From positions 43,054 to 107,053 of the forward strand of contig JAISTP010000024.1 of assembly GCA_031272545.1 (NCBI GenBank): a stretch of 64,000 nucleotides of DNA, given 5' to 3'. The DNA comes from Bacilli bacterium (lineage in GTDB: Bacteria; Bacillota_I; Bacilli_A; JAJDGJ01). The notes beneath the pieces are model-generated. The model searched no databases. It was not told where the DNA came from and saw nothing but the letters and a program-made list of their open reading frames with translations. Made by a program: the position numbers and the translations under genes. Positions 27,055-36,372 of the stretch are shown here, one piece after another (within the stretch, counting starts at the first letter, position 1; the number at the start of each line of letters is the position of its first letter).

Positions 27055-29088
27055 TTATTCTATTGTTAGAGCTTTATTACCATAGCTTTTCCAAGAACTT
27101 TTAAACTTACTATGACTTACTCTAAATTTACCATAGATTGGATCTTGAATATAAACATACTTATTATCTATACCATAAATTAAATAAACATGATAATTAC
27201 TCATAGTATATCTTTTATTACCATCTGTATCAATATAATGGAATTTATATCCTGCTGCTCCAACACGACCAGTTCCCCATATAATTACTGGATTACCAGC
27301 TAATAAATCATTTCTAAGCCCTGTTAAACTATAATTATAATGTGTAACACTTGTTCTTCCTGTCTTATTAGCTAATTTTTGTAATCCTTGAGGATTTATT
27401 CCCCAATTTGAAGTAGCAGTCATTATACCTTTAGGACTACCCAAGAATTCTTTTTCTGGATTATTCCAATACCATTTACCATTTTTCTTCCATGGTTTTT
27501 GATGTGATTTAGCCATATTATCATAAAACCATGTTGCACTATAATTTTTACCTTTAAAATTATTAGCCATCATTAAAGAAATCATTTCACATCCAGATGG
27601 ATAACCTAATCTAAATTGATAATATTGCGGTATAGTAGTTAACTTAGTATAATATTGTCCATTACTTTTAATATAACCAGTATAAATAATTTTATTATCA
27701 GCTTTACCATAAAAGTATTTTGTAGTTATTCTTGATACATGATTTCCATAAGTAGTATAACTCTTATAGTAATATCTTATTGTAGTATATTTTAATGAAT
27801 AAACATACTTACCTGCTGATGAAATATATTTACCATTATACTTAAAATAATATTGATTATAGAGTCTTTTACCATGATTACCATACATAGTATTACTTAA
27901 ATAGTAATATTCACTTACTACTTTATTGTTAGTTATTTTCTTAGCTAGTTTAATTGTATTATTGCTGTTGTAATAGAAATTATAACTATATGATATTCTA
28001 TTACTATGATTAGTATACTTAGTATTACTTAAATAATAATACTCACTAACTACTTGATTGTTTGTTATTTTCTTAGCTTGTTTAATTGTATTATTACTGT
28101 TGTAATAGAAATTATAATAATAAGATATTCTATTACTATGATTACCATACTTAGTATTACTTAAATAATAATACTCACTAACTACTTGATTGTTTATTAC
28201 TTTTTTAGATGAATTAAGAGTATTATCGCCGTTATAATAAAAATTTAATATATAGGATATGTTATTTTCACGATTTTCATATGAAGTATTACTTTTATAT
28301 GTATATTCTTGTTCAACACAATCATTAATTACTTTACTTGCATAACTAAGTTTATTATTACTAGTGTAATAGAAATTAAATTGATAATTTATATTATTAC
28401 CAAAATTATTAATAGTAGTATTATCTTTATAATAATATTCAATTACTACTAAATCATCTACTAATTTTCTTGCTAAATAAATATTATCATCATTATCATA
28501 ATAGAAATCTAAAATATATGAATAATTGTTTTGATAATTATCATATGAAGTATTACTTTGATAGTAATATCTTGTTTCAACACGATTATTAATTACTTTA
28601 TCTATATAACTAATATTATTATCTACATAATAAAAATTATATTGATAACTTAAATTATTACTATAATCATCAATAGTAGTATTGTCTTTGTAATAATATT
28701 CGCTAACTACTTTATTATTAATAAGTTTTTTTATTACTTTAATGGAATTATCATTATTATAATAAACGTTTAATTGATAATCTATATTATTATCTTTATC
28801 ATCAAATAGTGTATCTGCTTTATAGAAGACTTTACTAACCACCTTATCATTTTCTTCAGTAGTGCTACTAATTAAATAATTATTATTATCATATTGATAA
28901 GTTATTTTAGATAACAATACATCATCACTTTCATCATCATTATCATTATCTTCATAATACTCTTGGATAACTATATTAGTATTACTATCATCATAAACAT
29001 CTTTTACTATCTCTTTAGCAAGAATATTATTACTAAATGATAAGAAGAATGTAAAGATAAATATTAAAATAAATAACTGCCTTTTCAT
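27055..29088 (-). CDS. Secreted repeat protein with C-terminal C39-like peptidase domain
   Basis: 677 residues. Signal peptide (MKRQLFILIFIFTFFLSFSNNILA), then about nine Tyr/Asn-rich repeats of some 44 residues (consensus N-x-I-S-Y-x-Y-N-F-Y-Y, then V-V-S-E-Y-Y-Y-L-S-N-T), and from about 480 a peptidase C39-like domain. The latter shows catalytic Cys in Y-P-S-G-C-E-M, His in N-Y-H-V-Y-L-I-Y-G, and Asp in Q-D-P-I-Y-G. No LPxTG motif or second membrane span, so it is probably released or held by its repeats, which resemble wall-binding Tyr-rich repeats in style. Likely cleaves a surface or extracellular peptide; the substrate is unknown. Confidence 0.82.
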   Translation of the reverse strand: MKRQLFILIFIFTFFLSFSNNILAKEIVKDVYDDSNTNIVIQEYYEDNDNDDESDDVLLSKITYQYDNNNYLISSTTEENDKVVSKVFYKADTLFDDKDNNIDYQLNVYYNNDNSIKVIKKLINNKVVSEYYYKDNTTIDDYSNNLSYQYNFYYVDNNISYIDKVINNRVETRYYYQSNTSYDNYQNNYSYILDFYYDNDDNIYLARKLVDDLVVIEYYYKDNTTINNFGNNINYQFNFYYTSNNKLSYASKVINDCVEQEYTYKSNTSYENRENNISYILNFYYNGDNTLNSSKKVINNQVVSEYYYLSNTKYGNHSNRISYYYNFYYNSNNTIKQAKKITNNQVVSEYYYLSNTKYTNHSNRISYSYNFYYNSNNTIKLAKKITNNKVVSEYYYLSNTMYGNHGKRLYNQYYFKYNGKYISSAGKYVYSLKYTTIRYYYKSYTTYGNHVSRITTKYFYGKADNKIIYTGYIKSNGQYYTKLTTIPQYYQFRLGYPSGCEMISLMMANNFKGKNYSATWFYDNMAKSHQKPWKKNGKWYWNNPEKEFLGSPKGIMTATSNWGINPQGLQKLANKTGRTSVTHYNYSLTGLRNDLLAGNPVIIWGTGRVGAAGYKFHYIDTDGNKRYTMSNYHVYLIYGIDNKYVYIQDPIYGKFRVSHSKFKSSWKSYGNKALTIE
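27880..28800 (-). repeat. 132-bp tandem repeats within the C39-like protein gene
   Basis: The last full copies (about 27890-28200) encode the same 44 residues with only a few changes (NHSNRISY-x-YNFYYNSNNTIK) and are spaced 132 bp. Upstream copies on the minus strand are progressively more diverged. The bounds are approximate. Confidence 0.85.
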
Positions 29089-29119
29089 AATTTTAAATCC
29101 CCCATTAACTTAATAAAAA

Positions 29120-29163
29120 AACAATAAATAATTTAAATTTGTTAATAATTATTATTTATTGTT
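29120..29163 (-). terminator. Terminator of cydAB
   Basis: AACAATAAATAAT pairs with ATTATTTATTGTT; on the minus strand TTTTTTT follows. Confidence 0.7.
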
Positions 29164-29211
29164 TTTTATTATAACATAATGTGAATAAAAATATATATAT
29201 TATTTATTTTA

Positions 29212-30228
29212 TTATTTATTGCCCCAAAATCTTATGTATTTATATCCTTGATAAATTAATACTATTGGTAAGAAGATACAAGTACTAACAAACATTACCA
29301 TCAAAGTTTGTTCGCCTGCTGCTCCATTAGCAATACTTAAACTATTAGCTGGATCTAAAGTACTAAAAACAAAATCTGGTACTAAACTTAAATAACCAGT
29401 TATCATAAATAGTAACATTCCTAGAGCCATAAAGATAAATGCAAGTAAATATTTACCTTTAAACGCCGCAATGCCACCAACAACACTTAGCAAACAACTA
29501 GCAATTGGTAAAGCGAATAAATAGGGAATATCTTCAAATAATCCTCGATTAAAAATATTTCCTTTAGCATTTAATCCAACAAATATCAAAATTAAGAACA
29601 ATGATGCAAACAAAGAACCAATTTTAATTAGTTTATCAAATTTATTAGATACTACTTTTTCTACGTTCATCTTTAAAAATAAACTACCCATTACTAAGGC
29701 ATATAAAACAAACATTAAGGCAGTAAAGATAGGAACCATTCCAAAGATTGATAAGAATGAAAAGAATGAATCATTCATTAAACCATCTGCATTCAATGGT
29801 AGACCAATAAACATATTAGCACTATATACTCCTAATACTACTAATAATCCAGCACTTGAAATAAACCAACACCATTTTAAAACAGTACTTAATTTACCAT
29901 GTGATTTATCAATTGTTTCAATTGATATACCTCTAAAAATAATTAAATAAAGTAATAAGAATATTGGAATATATAAATTACTTAATATACTAGCAAATGC
30001 ATTAGGAAATGCCGCAAATGTTCCACCTACAGCTAAAATTAACCATACTTGGATACCATCCCAATGTGTTCCAATAGCATTATTTATAACTTCAAATTTT
30101 TCATTATCTTTTCTAAAACTACTAGCTAGAATACTACTTCCCGCAATGAACATTTCTTGAGCAAGATAAATTCCCCAAACTAGAGCTAATAGAAAAAACC
30201 ATAAATTAGATAAAAATTCAAAACTCAT
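29212..30228 (-). CDS. cydB: Cytochrome bd ubiquinol/menaquinol oxidase subunit II
   Basis: 338 residues, about nine hydrophobic spans. Membrane partner of CydA. The N-terminus F-L-S-N-L-W-F-F-L-L-A-L-V-W-G-I-Y-L-A-Q-E and the motif I-G-T-H-W-D-G-I-Q-V-W-L match CydB (consensus N-x-V-W-D-G-N-E-V-W). The ATG at 30228 is chosen because AAAGGAGG lies within the last codons of cydA, 9 bases upstream; a longer start at 30258 is inside cydA and is rejected. Reduces O2 to water in a respiratory or purely scavenging role. Confidence 0.92.
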   Translation of the reverse strand: MSFEFLSNLWFFLLALVWGIYLAQEMFIAGSSILASSFRKDNEKFEVINNAIGTHWDGIQVWLILAVGGTFAAFPNAFASILSNLYIPIFLLLYLIIFRGISIETIDKSHGKLSTVLKWCWFISSAGLLVVLGVYSANMFIGLPLNADGLMNDSFFSFLSIFGMVPIFTALMFVLYALVMGSLFLKMNVEKVVSNKFDKLIKIGSLFASLFLILIFVGLNAKGNIFNRGLFEDIPYLFALPIASCLLSVVGGIAAFKGKYLLAFIFMALGMLLFMITGYLSLVPDFVFSTLDPANSLSIANGAAGEQTLMVMFVSTCIFLPIVLIYQGYKYIRFWGNK

Positions 30229-30229
30229 T

Positions 30230-31402
30230 TTAGTGTTCCTCCTTTTTATGATAATCATATGAGATTGTAGCCATAGACTTCTTAGTTTGTACTCTCATTA
30301 AATAAATGAATATCACAAAAGATATCACATATAATAAAAGAATAGTTACTAAACTAAAAGCTACAGAAGCAACTGGAACATTAGAAATAGCATCTTCTGT
30401 CTTTAATAAATTATAAACAATCCATGGTTGACGTCCAACTTCAGTAACAACCCATCCTGCCATAATCGCAACATATGCTCCAATAAAAGTCCATTGGAAA
30501 ATTCTTAATAAGAAGCGAGATTTAGTATAACGTTTATGGAAAATTACTTTTATTAAAGATAATAAGATTATTATCATACCAATGATAACCATAATATAGA
30601 ATGCAGCAGTTACTAAAGGCACACCACCTTCAATTGCTTCAAATTTAGTTGGTTGAACTTGAATAACATATCCCATATAACGATGTCCAATAATTGGTAC
30701 GATAATACTTGTAATTAAAGCTACCCATCCTGCTATTTTCGCTGCTTTTTTAAATAGTTCTCTTTCATAACCTAACTTAGGTTTAATTAATTTAAAAGAA
30801 CAAATAGCTAATACAAATAATGAACCTAGAAGCATGGCACTAGCCACGGTATGAAGCAACATAAACCATGTATATGGATTAGTTAAAACAGTAAAGATAT
30901 TTGTTAGAATAACTTTACTTCCATCACTAGCCATTTCATATCCAACAGGGTGTTGCATGAACCCGCTCGCGGTAATAATCCATAGTGAAGAAATAGAAGT
31001 TCCTAAAGTAATTAGCCACGCTGCTATCACACGAAAACGAGGTGATATCTTAGCTCTTTTAAAGATATAAATACCAGTAAAAGTAGACTCTAAAAAGAAA
31101 GCAATTAAAGCTTCTAAAGCTAATGGTGGCCCAAATACATCACCCATAAATGAAGAATATCCACCCCAGTTTGTTCCAAACTGCAAACTCATCGCAATAC
31201 CAGTTACAATTCCAATAGCATAATTAACAATAAAGAGATTTCCAAAGAAATCAGCTAATTGTCGATAGCCATCGTCCTTTCTTTTTGCATGCAAAGTTTC
31301 AAAAATAGCAATTAGTAGAATAAGACCAATTGTTAGTGGTACAAAAATAAAGTGGTAAGCCACAGTTAAAGCAAATTGAATTCTGCTTAGTATTACTAAC
31401 AT
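30230..31402 (-). CDS. cydA: Cytochrome bd oxidase subunit I (short form)
   Basis: 390 residues, shorter than E. coli-type CydA (about 520) because the Q-loop is small. Haem ligands are recognisable: His in V-A-Y-H-F-I-F-V, His186-equivalent in G-F-M-Q-H-P-V-G-Y, the Met ligand region, and acidic residues in L-E-A-L-I-A-F-F-L-E-S-T. G-R-Q-P-W is present. AAAGGAGGTCATTAT precedes the ATG. First gene of cydAB, 1 base before cydB. No cydCD follows in the window. With HydEGF nearby, it marks an anaerobe that tolerates or exploits traces of oxygen. Confidence 0.93.
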   Translation of the reverse strand: MLVILSRIQFALTVAYHFIFVPLTIGLILLIAIFETLHAKRKDDGYRQLADFFGNLFIVNYAIGIVTGIAMSLQFGTNWGGYSSFMGDVFGPPLALEALIAFFLESTFTGIYIFKRAKISPRFRVIAAWLITLGTSISSLWIITASGFMQHPVGYEMASDGSKVILTNIFTVLTNPYTWFMLLHTVASAMLLGSLFVLAICSFKLIKPKLGYERELFKKAAKIAGWVALITSIIVPIIGHRYMGYVIQVQPTKFEAIEGGVPLVTAAFYIMVIIGMIIILLSLIKVIFHKRYTKSRFLLRIFQWTFIGAYVAIMAGWVVTEVGRQPWIVYNLLKTEDAISNVPVASVAFSLVTILLLYVISFVIFIYLMRVQTKKSMATISYDYHKKEEH

Positions 31403-31492
31403 ATAATGACCTCCTTTAAATATTTATATTTATATAATACTCTAAACATAAATATTTTTCACTATAAATAACTCATTTTCTATATAATTTAT

Positions 31493-31523
31493 TAGTCAAA
31501 TATCTTAAAATTAATGCTATAAT
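31493..31523 (+). promoter_or_regulatory. Putative extended -10 promoter for the LDH-like gene
   Basis: TGCTATAAT (TATAAT at 31518-31523 with an upstream TG) lies about 30 bases before the ATG. The -35 position (TTAGTC-like) is poor, as expected for an extended -10 promoter. Confidence 0.5.
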
Positions 31524-31552
31524 AACATAAATCTTATGAAAGGATTGAAATA

Positions 31553-32440
31553 ATGAAAATAGCTATAATAGGGTTAGGTAATGTTGGATCAACTATTGCA
31601 TATCAATTATGTAATATTGATAAAGTAAATGAATTAGTTTTATTTGATATTGATGATAATAAAGCAAAAGCACAAAAATTAGATATTGAAGATGGTAATG
31701 CCTCATTAAATAAAGAGATTAAAATATCTTACAATAATGACCAAGAATTAAATGATACAGATATTATTATTTATTGTGTTAGTATTGGAGGCATTCCTAA
31801 TAATCGTTTAGAAGAATATAAAATAACTAAAAAAATAACAGAAGATGTCGCTAAACAAATAAATAATACTAAGTTTAATGGTATTATTATTTGTGTAAGT
31901 AATCCTGTTGATATTATTACTAATTATTTACAAAAATTATTAAATTATGATTATCATAAAATAATTGGTAGCGGTACTTTATTAGATACATCTCGCTTAA
32001 AATGTTATTTAAGTAATAAATTGGATACAAAGATAAAAGACATTACAGGATATATTATTGGAGAACATGGAAGTACTCAAGTACCAGTGTTGTCATCTTT
32101 TAAAATAAATAACAGATCCTTACTAACATTAATTAATGATGAAGATAAAAACTCAGTCCACAAAGAAGCTTTAGAAAGAGCCTTATTTGTAAAAGAAACT
32201 AAAGGATTTACTAATTATGGAATTGCCAGTAGTGTATCTTTAATAGTAGATATTATTATTAATCATAAAAATAATATTATTTCTATATCAACTTATGATG
32301 AAAAAGAAGACTTATATTATGGATATCCAAGTATTTTTAAAGATAATAAATTTATTAGACAAGAAATAAGCTTATTAGATAATGAAAAAGAATTACTTAA
32401 TAAATCAATTGCATCAATTATAAAAGTTAAAGATTTTTAA
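31553..32440 (+). CDS. L-lactate/2-hydroxyacid dehydrogenase family protein
   Basis: 295 residues, LDH/MDH superfamily. NAD site G-L-G-N-V-G-S, N-P-V-D-I-I-T, the substrate-orienting L-D-T-S-R-L, and the catalytic His in G-E-H-G-S-T-Q-V. It is shorter than typical LDH (about 315). The mobile loop reads I-G-G-I-P-N-N-R-L where LDH has N-Q-K-P-G-E-T-R-L, so the specificity Gln is missing and the loop is one residue shorter. The catalytic Arg is kept. Substrate could be a bulkier 2-oxoacid, as in L-hydroxyisocaproate dehydrogenases. GAAAGGATTG precedes the ATG. Monocistronic. Confidence 0.8.
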   Translation: MKIAIIGLGNVGSTIAYQLCNIDKVNELVLFDIDDNKAKAQKLDIEDGNASLNKEIKISYNNDQELNDTDIIIYCVSIGGIPNNRLEEYKITKKITEDVAKQINNTKFNGIIICVSNPVDIITNYLQKLLNYDYHKIIGSGTLLDTSRLKCYLSNKLDTKIKDITGYIIGEHGSTQVPVLSSFKINNRSLLTLINDEDKNSVHKEALERALFVKETKGFTNYGIASSVSLIVDIIINHKNNIISISTYDEKEDLYYGYPSIFKDNKFIRQEISLLDNEKELLNKSIASIIKVKDF

Positions 32441-32450
32441 TAAAATATAT

Positions 32451-32489
32451 AAAAAACAGATTAAGATATAATTTCTCAATCTGTTTTTT
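32451..32489 (+). terminator. Terminator of the LDH-like gene
   Basis: AAAAAACAGATT pairs with AATCTGTTTTTT. Confidence 0.85.
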
Positions 32490-32640
32490 AATAAATACTT
32501 ATTAAATTTAAAAAAAGGAATAAAAAAATAAAAAAATTTCTTTATATGTACTTGTTAGTACGTATATATATTAACATAATCTAAATTATTATAATAAGTA
32601 TTCTAATAAATATACATATCTTATTCATAATATATCCATA

Positions 32641-33810
32641 TTATTCTAACTCAATTGCTTTGCCAATCTTAGGCATTTTAATATTAAAGTTAGCACTAAT
32701 AGTTGCACCAATATCCGCAAAACTAGCTCTAGTATCTAATAGTTTACCTTCTTTTAATTGATTATAATATATTACTAAAGGAACATATTCACGAGTATGA
32801 TCACTACCACTATAATTAGGATCATTCCCATGATCTGCACTTAACATTAATAAATCATCATCTTTTAAATTAGCTAATAATTCACCTAATTGAACATCAA
32901 ATTCTTCTAAGCACTCGGCATAACCTATAGCATTACGACGATGACCATATACCGCATCAAAATCAACTAAATTGACAAAACATAAACCATTAAAATCTCT
33001 ATTTTTAACCATATCTATAGTTTTATTCATTCCATCTTCATTAGATATTGTTTTATTAGATTCATCTAAACCTTTACCATCAAAAATATCAAAAATCTTA
33101 CCTACTGATATTGTAGCTAGATGAGCATCTTGCATAAAATCTAAGACACTATCTTCACTAGGAGCTAAAGCATAATCATGACGATTACTTGTTCTTTTAA
33201 AACTTCCTGGTTCTCCTATAAATGGACGAGCAATAACACGACCTACTAACCATTCTGGTTTCATACATAATTCACGAGCTATTTCACAAAACTTATATAA
33301 CTCATCTACTGGTATAACTTCTTCATGAGCAGCAATTTGTAAAACAGAATCAGCACTAGTATAAACAATTAAAGATTTATCTTTTAATTGTTGAGGACCT
33401 AATTCCTCAATAATTTCTGTTCCACTAGCTGCTTTATTACCAATAATTTTATGTTTAGTTCTCTTTTCTAATTCATCAATTAATTCTTTAGGAAAGCCAT
33501 GCTCAGTAAATGTTACAAATGGTTTAGTGGTTTTAATACCCATAAACTCCCAATGACCAGTCATCGTATCTTTACCATTACTTAACTCACTCATTTTCAT
33601 TACTAAGCCATTAAACTTAGAGTTATGATATTCTTCTAAATCACTTAGATTAGTAAATCCTAATTTCTTTAAATTAGGAATATTAACTTTTTTAGAAGTT
33701 AGAATACTTCTTAAAGTATTGGCATTTTCATCATTAAATTTTTTAGCATCAGGCATAGCACCAACACCTAAAGAATCTAATATAATCAAAAAAATTCTTT
33801 TAAATTTCAT
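32641..33810 (-). CDS. deoB: Phosphopentomutase
   Basis: 389 residues. Interconverts (deoxy)ribose 1- and 5-phosphate in nucleoside salvage. Alkaline-phosphatase-superfamily metal sites are visible: L-D-S-L-G-V-G-A-M-P-D-A, K-D-T-M-T-G-H-W-E (Thr nucleophile region), D-F-D-A-V-Y-G-H-R-R, S-A-D-H-G-N-D-P and S-D-H-T-R-E. The start is ATG 33810 (AGGTGAT 6 bases upstream) rather than GTG 33819. Single gene; it would supply pentose phosphate from nucleosides brought in by the ABC importer at 44-47.8 kb. Confidence 0.95.
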   Translation of the reverse strand: MKFKRIFLIILDSLGVGAMPDAKKFNDENANTLRSILTSKKVNIPNLKKLGFTNLSDLEEYHNSKFNGLVMKMSELSNGKDTMTGHWEFMGIKTTKPFVTFTEHGFPKELIDELEKRTKHKIIGNKAASGTEIIEELGPQQLKDKSLIVYTSADSVLQIAAHEEVIPVDELYKFCEIARELCMKPEWLVGRVIARPFIGEPGSFKRTSNRHDYALAPSEDSVLDFMQDAHLATISVGKIFDIFDGKGLDESNKTISNEDGMNKTIDMVKNRDFNGLCFVNLVDFDAVYGHRRNAIGYAECLEEFDVQLGELLANLKDDDLLMLSADHGNDPNYSGSDHTREYVPLVIYYNQLKEGKLLDTRASFADIGATISANFNIKMPKIGKAIELE

Positions 33811-33943
33811 TTTTATCACCTATATATATTATACTTATTTTTTAAGATTATAACTTAAATTTAACTTAATAATCCTATTTTTATAAAATATTTATCTAAT
33901 TTATTTAATTATAAAATAATTTATTATATGTATTATATAATTT

Positions 33944-33970
33944 TATACTTGATAAAATTTGTTAAGTATA
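33944..33970 (+). promoter_or_regulatory. Inverted repeat upstream of the Rrf2 gene (candidate operator)
   Basis: TATACTT, 13 bases, AAGTATA: a symmetric element about 55 bases before the Rrf2 ATG and overlapping a TTGATA/TATACT-like promoter region. Autoregulation by Rrf2 proteins from such dyads is common; assignment here is inference. Confidence 0.4.
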
Positions 33971-34024
33971 CTAAGATATAATTATAAATTATTACTCATA
34001 CTACTTTATTAAGGGGAATCTAAA

Positions 34025-34426
34025 ATGATTATTACTAAAGAAACAGATTATGCCATAAGAATAATTAGAGCGTTAGCTACAACTAATAGATTAAATGTTA
34101 AACAGATTTGTGAAATGGAAAATTTACCAATTCATTTTTCATATAACATAATTAAAAAATTAGAAAAAGCTAACTTTGTAAAAATTATTAGAGGAACTAA
34201 AGGTGGTATTGAGTTAATAATTGATATCAAACATACTAGTCTTTTACATTTACTAGAAGCAATGGATGAAAATTACTATTTATGTGCTTGTATGAACAAC
34301 AATTATGTTTGTCAAAATAAAATAAATAAGAATAATGTTTGTCAGGCCCATACTAAATTATTATCTATTCAAAATGATTTAAATAATGCTTTTGCAAGTA
34401 CAATGTTAGAAGAATTAGTTGCTTAG
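34025..34426 (+). CDS. Rrf2-family transcriptional regulator
   Basis: 133 residues. The N-terminal winged helix (E-T-D-Y-A-I-R-I-I-R-A-L, F-S-Y-N-I-I-K-K-L-E-K-A-N-F-V, R-G-T-K-G-G-I-E-L) is typical Rrf2. The C-terminal half carries four Cys (C-A-C, then Cys in Y-V-C-Q-N and N-V-C-Q-A-H), more than enough for the Fe-S cluster that lets IscR/NsrR-type members sense oxygen, NO or iron status. It is 24 bases ahead of the flavin/rubredoxin fusion gene and likely controls that operon. AAGGGGAATCTAAA precedes the ATG. Confidence 0.88.
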   Translation: MIITKETDYAIRIIRALATTNRLNVKQICEMENLPIHFSYNIIKKLEKANFVKIIRGTKGGIELIIDIKHTSLLHLLEAMDENYYLCACMNNNYVCQNKINKNNVCQAHTKLLSIQNDLNNAFASTMLEELVA

Positions 34427-34450
34427 AAATAATTATTGGGAGGTATTAAG

Positions 34451-36358
34451 ATGTTTAAAACAACTGAAGAACATGAGGCACTGCGTAAAGAAATAAGAGA
34501 ATTTGCGGAACAAGAAGTAAAACCTATTGCTTTTATGCTTGATCAAGAAAATCAATTTCCTCATGAAGTAGTTAAAAAAATTGGTGAAAAAGGATGGCTA
34601 GGTATTCCTTTTGAAAAAGAATATGGTGGTATGGGATTAGATCATATTTCATATTCAATTGCTGTTGAAGAATTATCAAGAGTAGATGGAGGAGTTGGTG
34701 TTATTTTATCAGCTCATACATCATTAGGAAGTTGGCCTATCTATAACTTTGGTACTGAAGAACAAAAGAAAAAATATTTAGTTCCATTAGCTAAAGGTGA
34801 AAAAATTGGAGCCTTTGGCTTAACAGAACAAAATGCTGGTTCAGATGCTAGTGAAACAGAAACTACTGCTGATTTAGATGGCGACCATTATGTTTTAAAT
34901 GGTACAAAAATATTTATAACAAATGGTGGTGAAGCTGATACTTATGTTATTTTTGCTTCTACCCAACCAGATTTAGGAGTCAAAGGTATTTCTGCTTTTA
35001 TTGTGGAAAAGGGAACTGATGGTTTTACTTTTGGAGATCACTATGATAAATTAGGAATTCGTTCATCAGCAACTTGTGAATTAATTTTTAATAATTGTAA
35101 GATACCTAAAGAAAATCTTTTAGGACAAGAAGGTCAAGGATTTAGAATTGCTATGGCAACACTTGATGGTGGAAGAATTGGTATTGCTTCACAAGCTTTA
35201 GGTATTGCTCAAGGTGCTTATGAAGAGGCTGTTGAATATGCTAAAGAAAGAGTCCAATTTAATAAACCAATTGCCTTTCAACAAGTAATTTCATTTAAAT
35301 TAGCTGATATGGCTACTAAAATAAGATGTGCTCGCTTACTATGTTATAGTGCTGCTGCCATGAAAGATGAACATGTAAATTATGGAATGGAATCAAGCAT
35401 GGCTAAAATGTATAGTTCAGATATTGCTTTAGAAGTAGTTAATGATGCTGTACAAATATTTGGTGGTAATGGTTATCTAAAAGGTATGAATGTAGAAAGA
35501 ATGTATCGTGATGCTAAAATAACAACTATTTATGAAGGTACTAATGAAATTCAAAGAAGTGTTATTGCTTCTTATATTGTTGGAAAACCACCTAAACAAG
35601 ATAAAAGTGGTATGCAAGCTAAAAAAGTAAATGCTATTACTGGTGAAAGAAAAAAAGAAATCTTTAAAGAAGGAAGTGCCCAAGATAAAGTTAATGCTTT
35701 GGTTGCAGCCTTAAAGAAAGATGGCTATGATTTTACTGTTGGTATAAATATTGATACACCAATTAATGAAGCCTCACGTGTCGTTAGTGTTGGAAAAGGT
35801 ATTGGTGAAAAGAAAAATATGCCTATTGTCTTAGATTTAGCTAAAAATGTAGGTGCTGCTATTGGTTCATCTCGACCTGTTGCCGAATCTCTACGTTATC
35901 TTCCATTAAATCGTTATGTTGGAATGTCAGGACAAAAATTTACTGGTAATTTATACATCGCTGTTGGTATTAGTGGAGCAGGACAACATTTAAAAGGTAT
36001 TAAAAATGCTTCTACTATAGTAGCAATTAATAATAATGCAGGAGCACCAATTTTTAATAATTGTGATTATGGTATTGTCGGTGATTTATTTGAAATAGTA
36101 CCATTACTAAGCAAAGCTTTAAATACTGGTAAGAAAAATCCAGAACCAGAAACTAAGAAGATTAAACGTGCTACTCCAAAGAAATTACCACCTGTTAATG
36201 AACATTATGTATGTTTAGGTTGTGGCTACGAATATGATCCTGAATTAGGTGATCCTGAAAATGGTGTAAGTCCAGGTACTATTTTTGAAAAAGTTCCAGA
36301 TTCTTGGATATGTCCTGATTGTGGTGCTGAAAAAGCAGATTTTATTAAGGAAAGATAG
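34451..36358 (+). CDS. Acyl-CoA dehydrogenase - ETF-alpha FAD domain - rubredoxin fusion
   Basis: 635 residues in three parts. (1) A full acyl-CoA dehydrogenase (1-380): [17 protein letters not shown], catalytic Glu362 in [10 protein letters not shown]. (2) An electron-transfer-flavoprotein alpha C-terminal FAD domain (about 435-555): [34 protein letters not shown]. (3) A rubredoxin (585-635) with C588-x2-C591 and C621-x2-C624. The ETF-alpha N-terminal domain and ETF-beta are absent. ATG 34451 has GGGAGG 7 bases upstream. The order suggests an intramolecular chain FAD to FAD to Fe. The flavodiiron gene follows by 14 bases, so O2 or NO is the probable end acceptor (inference). Confidence 0.9.
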   Translation: MFKTTEEHEALRKEIREFAEQEVKPIAFMLDQENQFPHEVVKKIGEKGWLGIPFEKEYGGMGLDHISYSIAVEELSRVDGGVGVILSAHTSLGSWPIYNFGTEEQKKKYLVPLAKGEKIGAFGLTEQNAGSDASETETTADLDGDHYVLNGTKIFITNGGEADTYVIFASTQPDLGVKGISAFIVEKGTDGFTFGDHYDKLGIRSSATCELIFNNCKIPKENLLGQEGQGFRIAMATLDGGRIGIASQALGIAQGAYEEAVEYAKERVQFNKPIAFQQVISFKLADMATKIRCARLLCYSAAAMKDEHVNYGMESSMAKMYSSDIALEVVNDAVQIFGGNGYLKGMNVERMYRDAKITTIYEGTNEIQRSVIASYIVGKPPKQDKSGMQAKKVNAITGERKKEIFKEGSAQDKVNALVAALKKDGYDFTVGINIDTPINEASRVVSVGKGIGEKKNMPIVLDLAKNVGAAIGSSRPVAESLRYLPLNRYVGMSGQKFTGNLYIAVGISGAGQHLKGIKNASTIVAINNNAGAPIFNNCDYGIVGDLFEIVPLLSKALNTGKKNPEPETKKIKRATPKKLPPVNEHYVCLGCGYEYDPELGDPENGVSPGTIFEKVPDSWICPDCGAEKADFIKER

Positions 36359-36372
36359 AGAGGAGTAATAAC

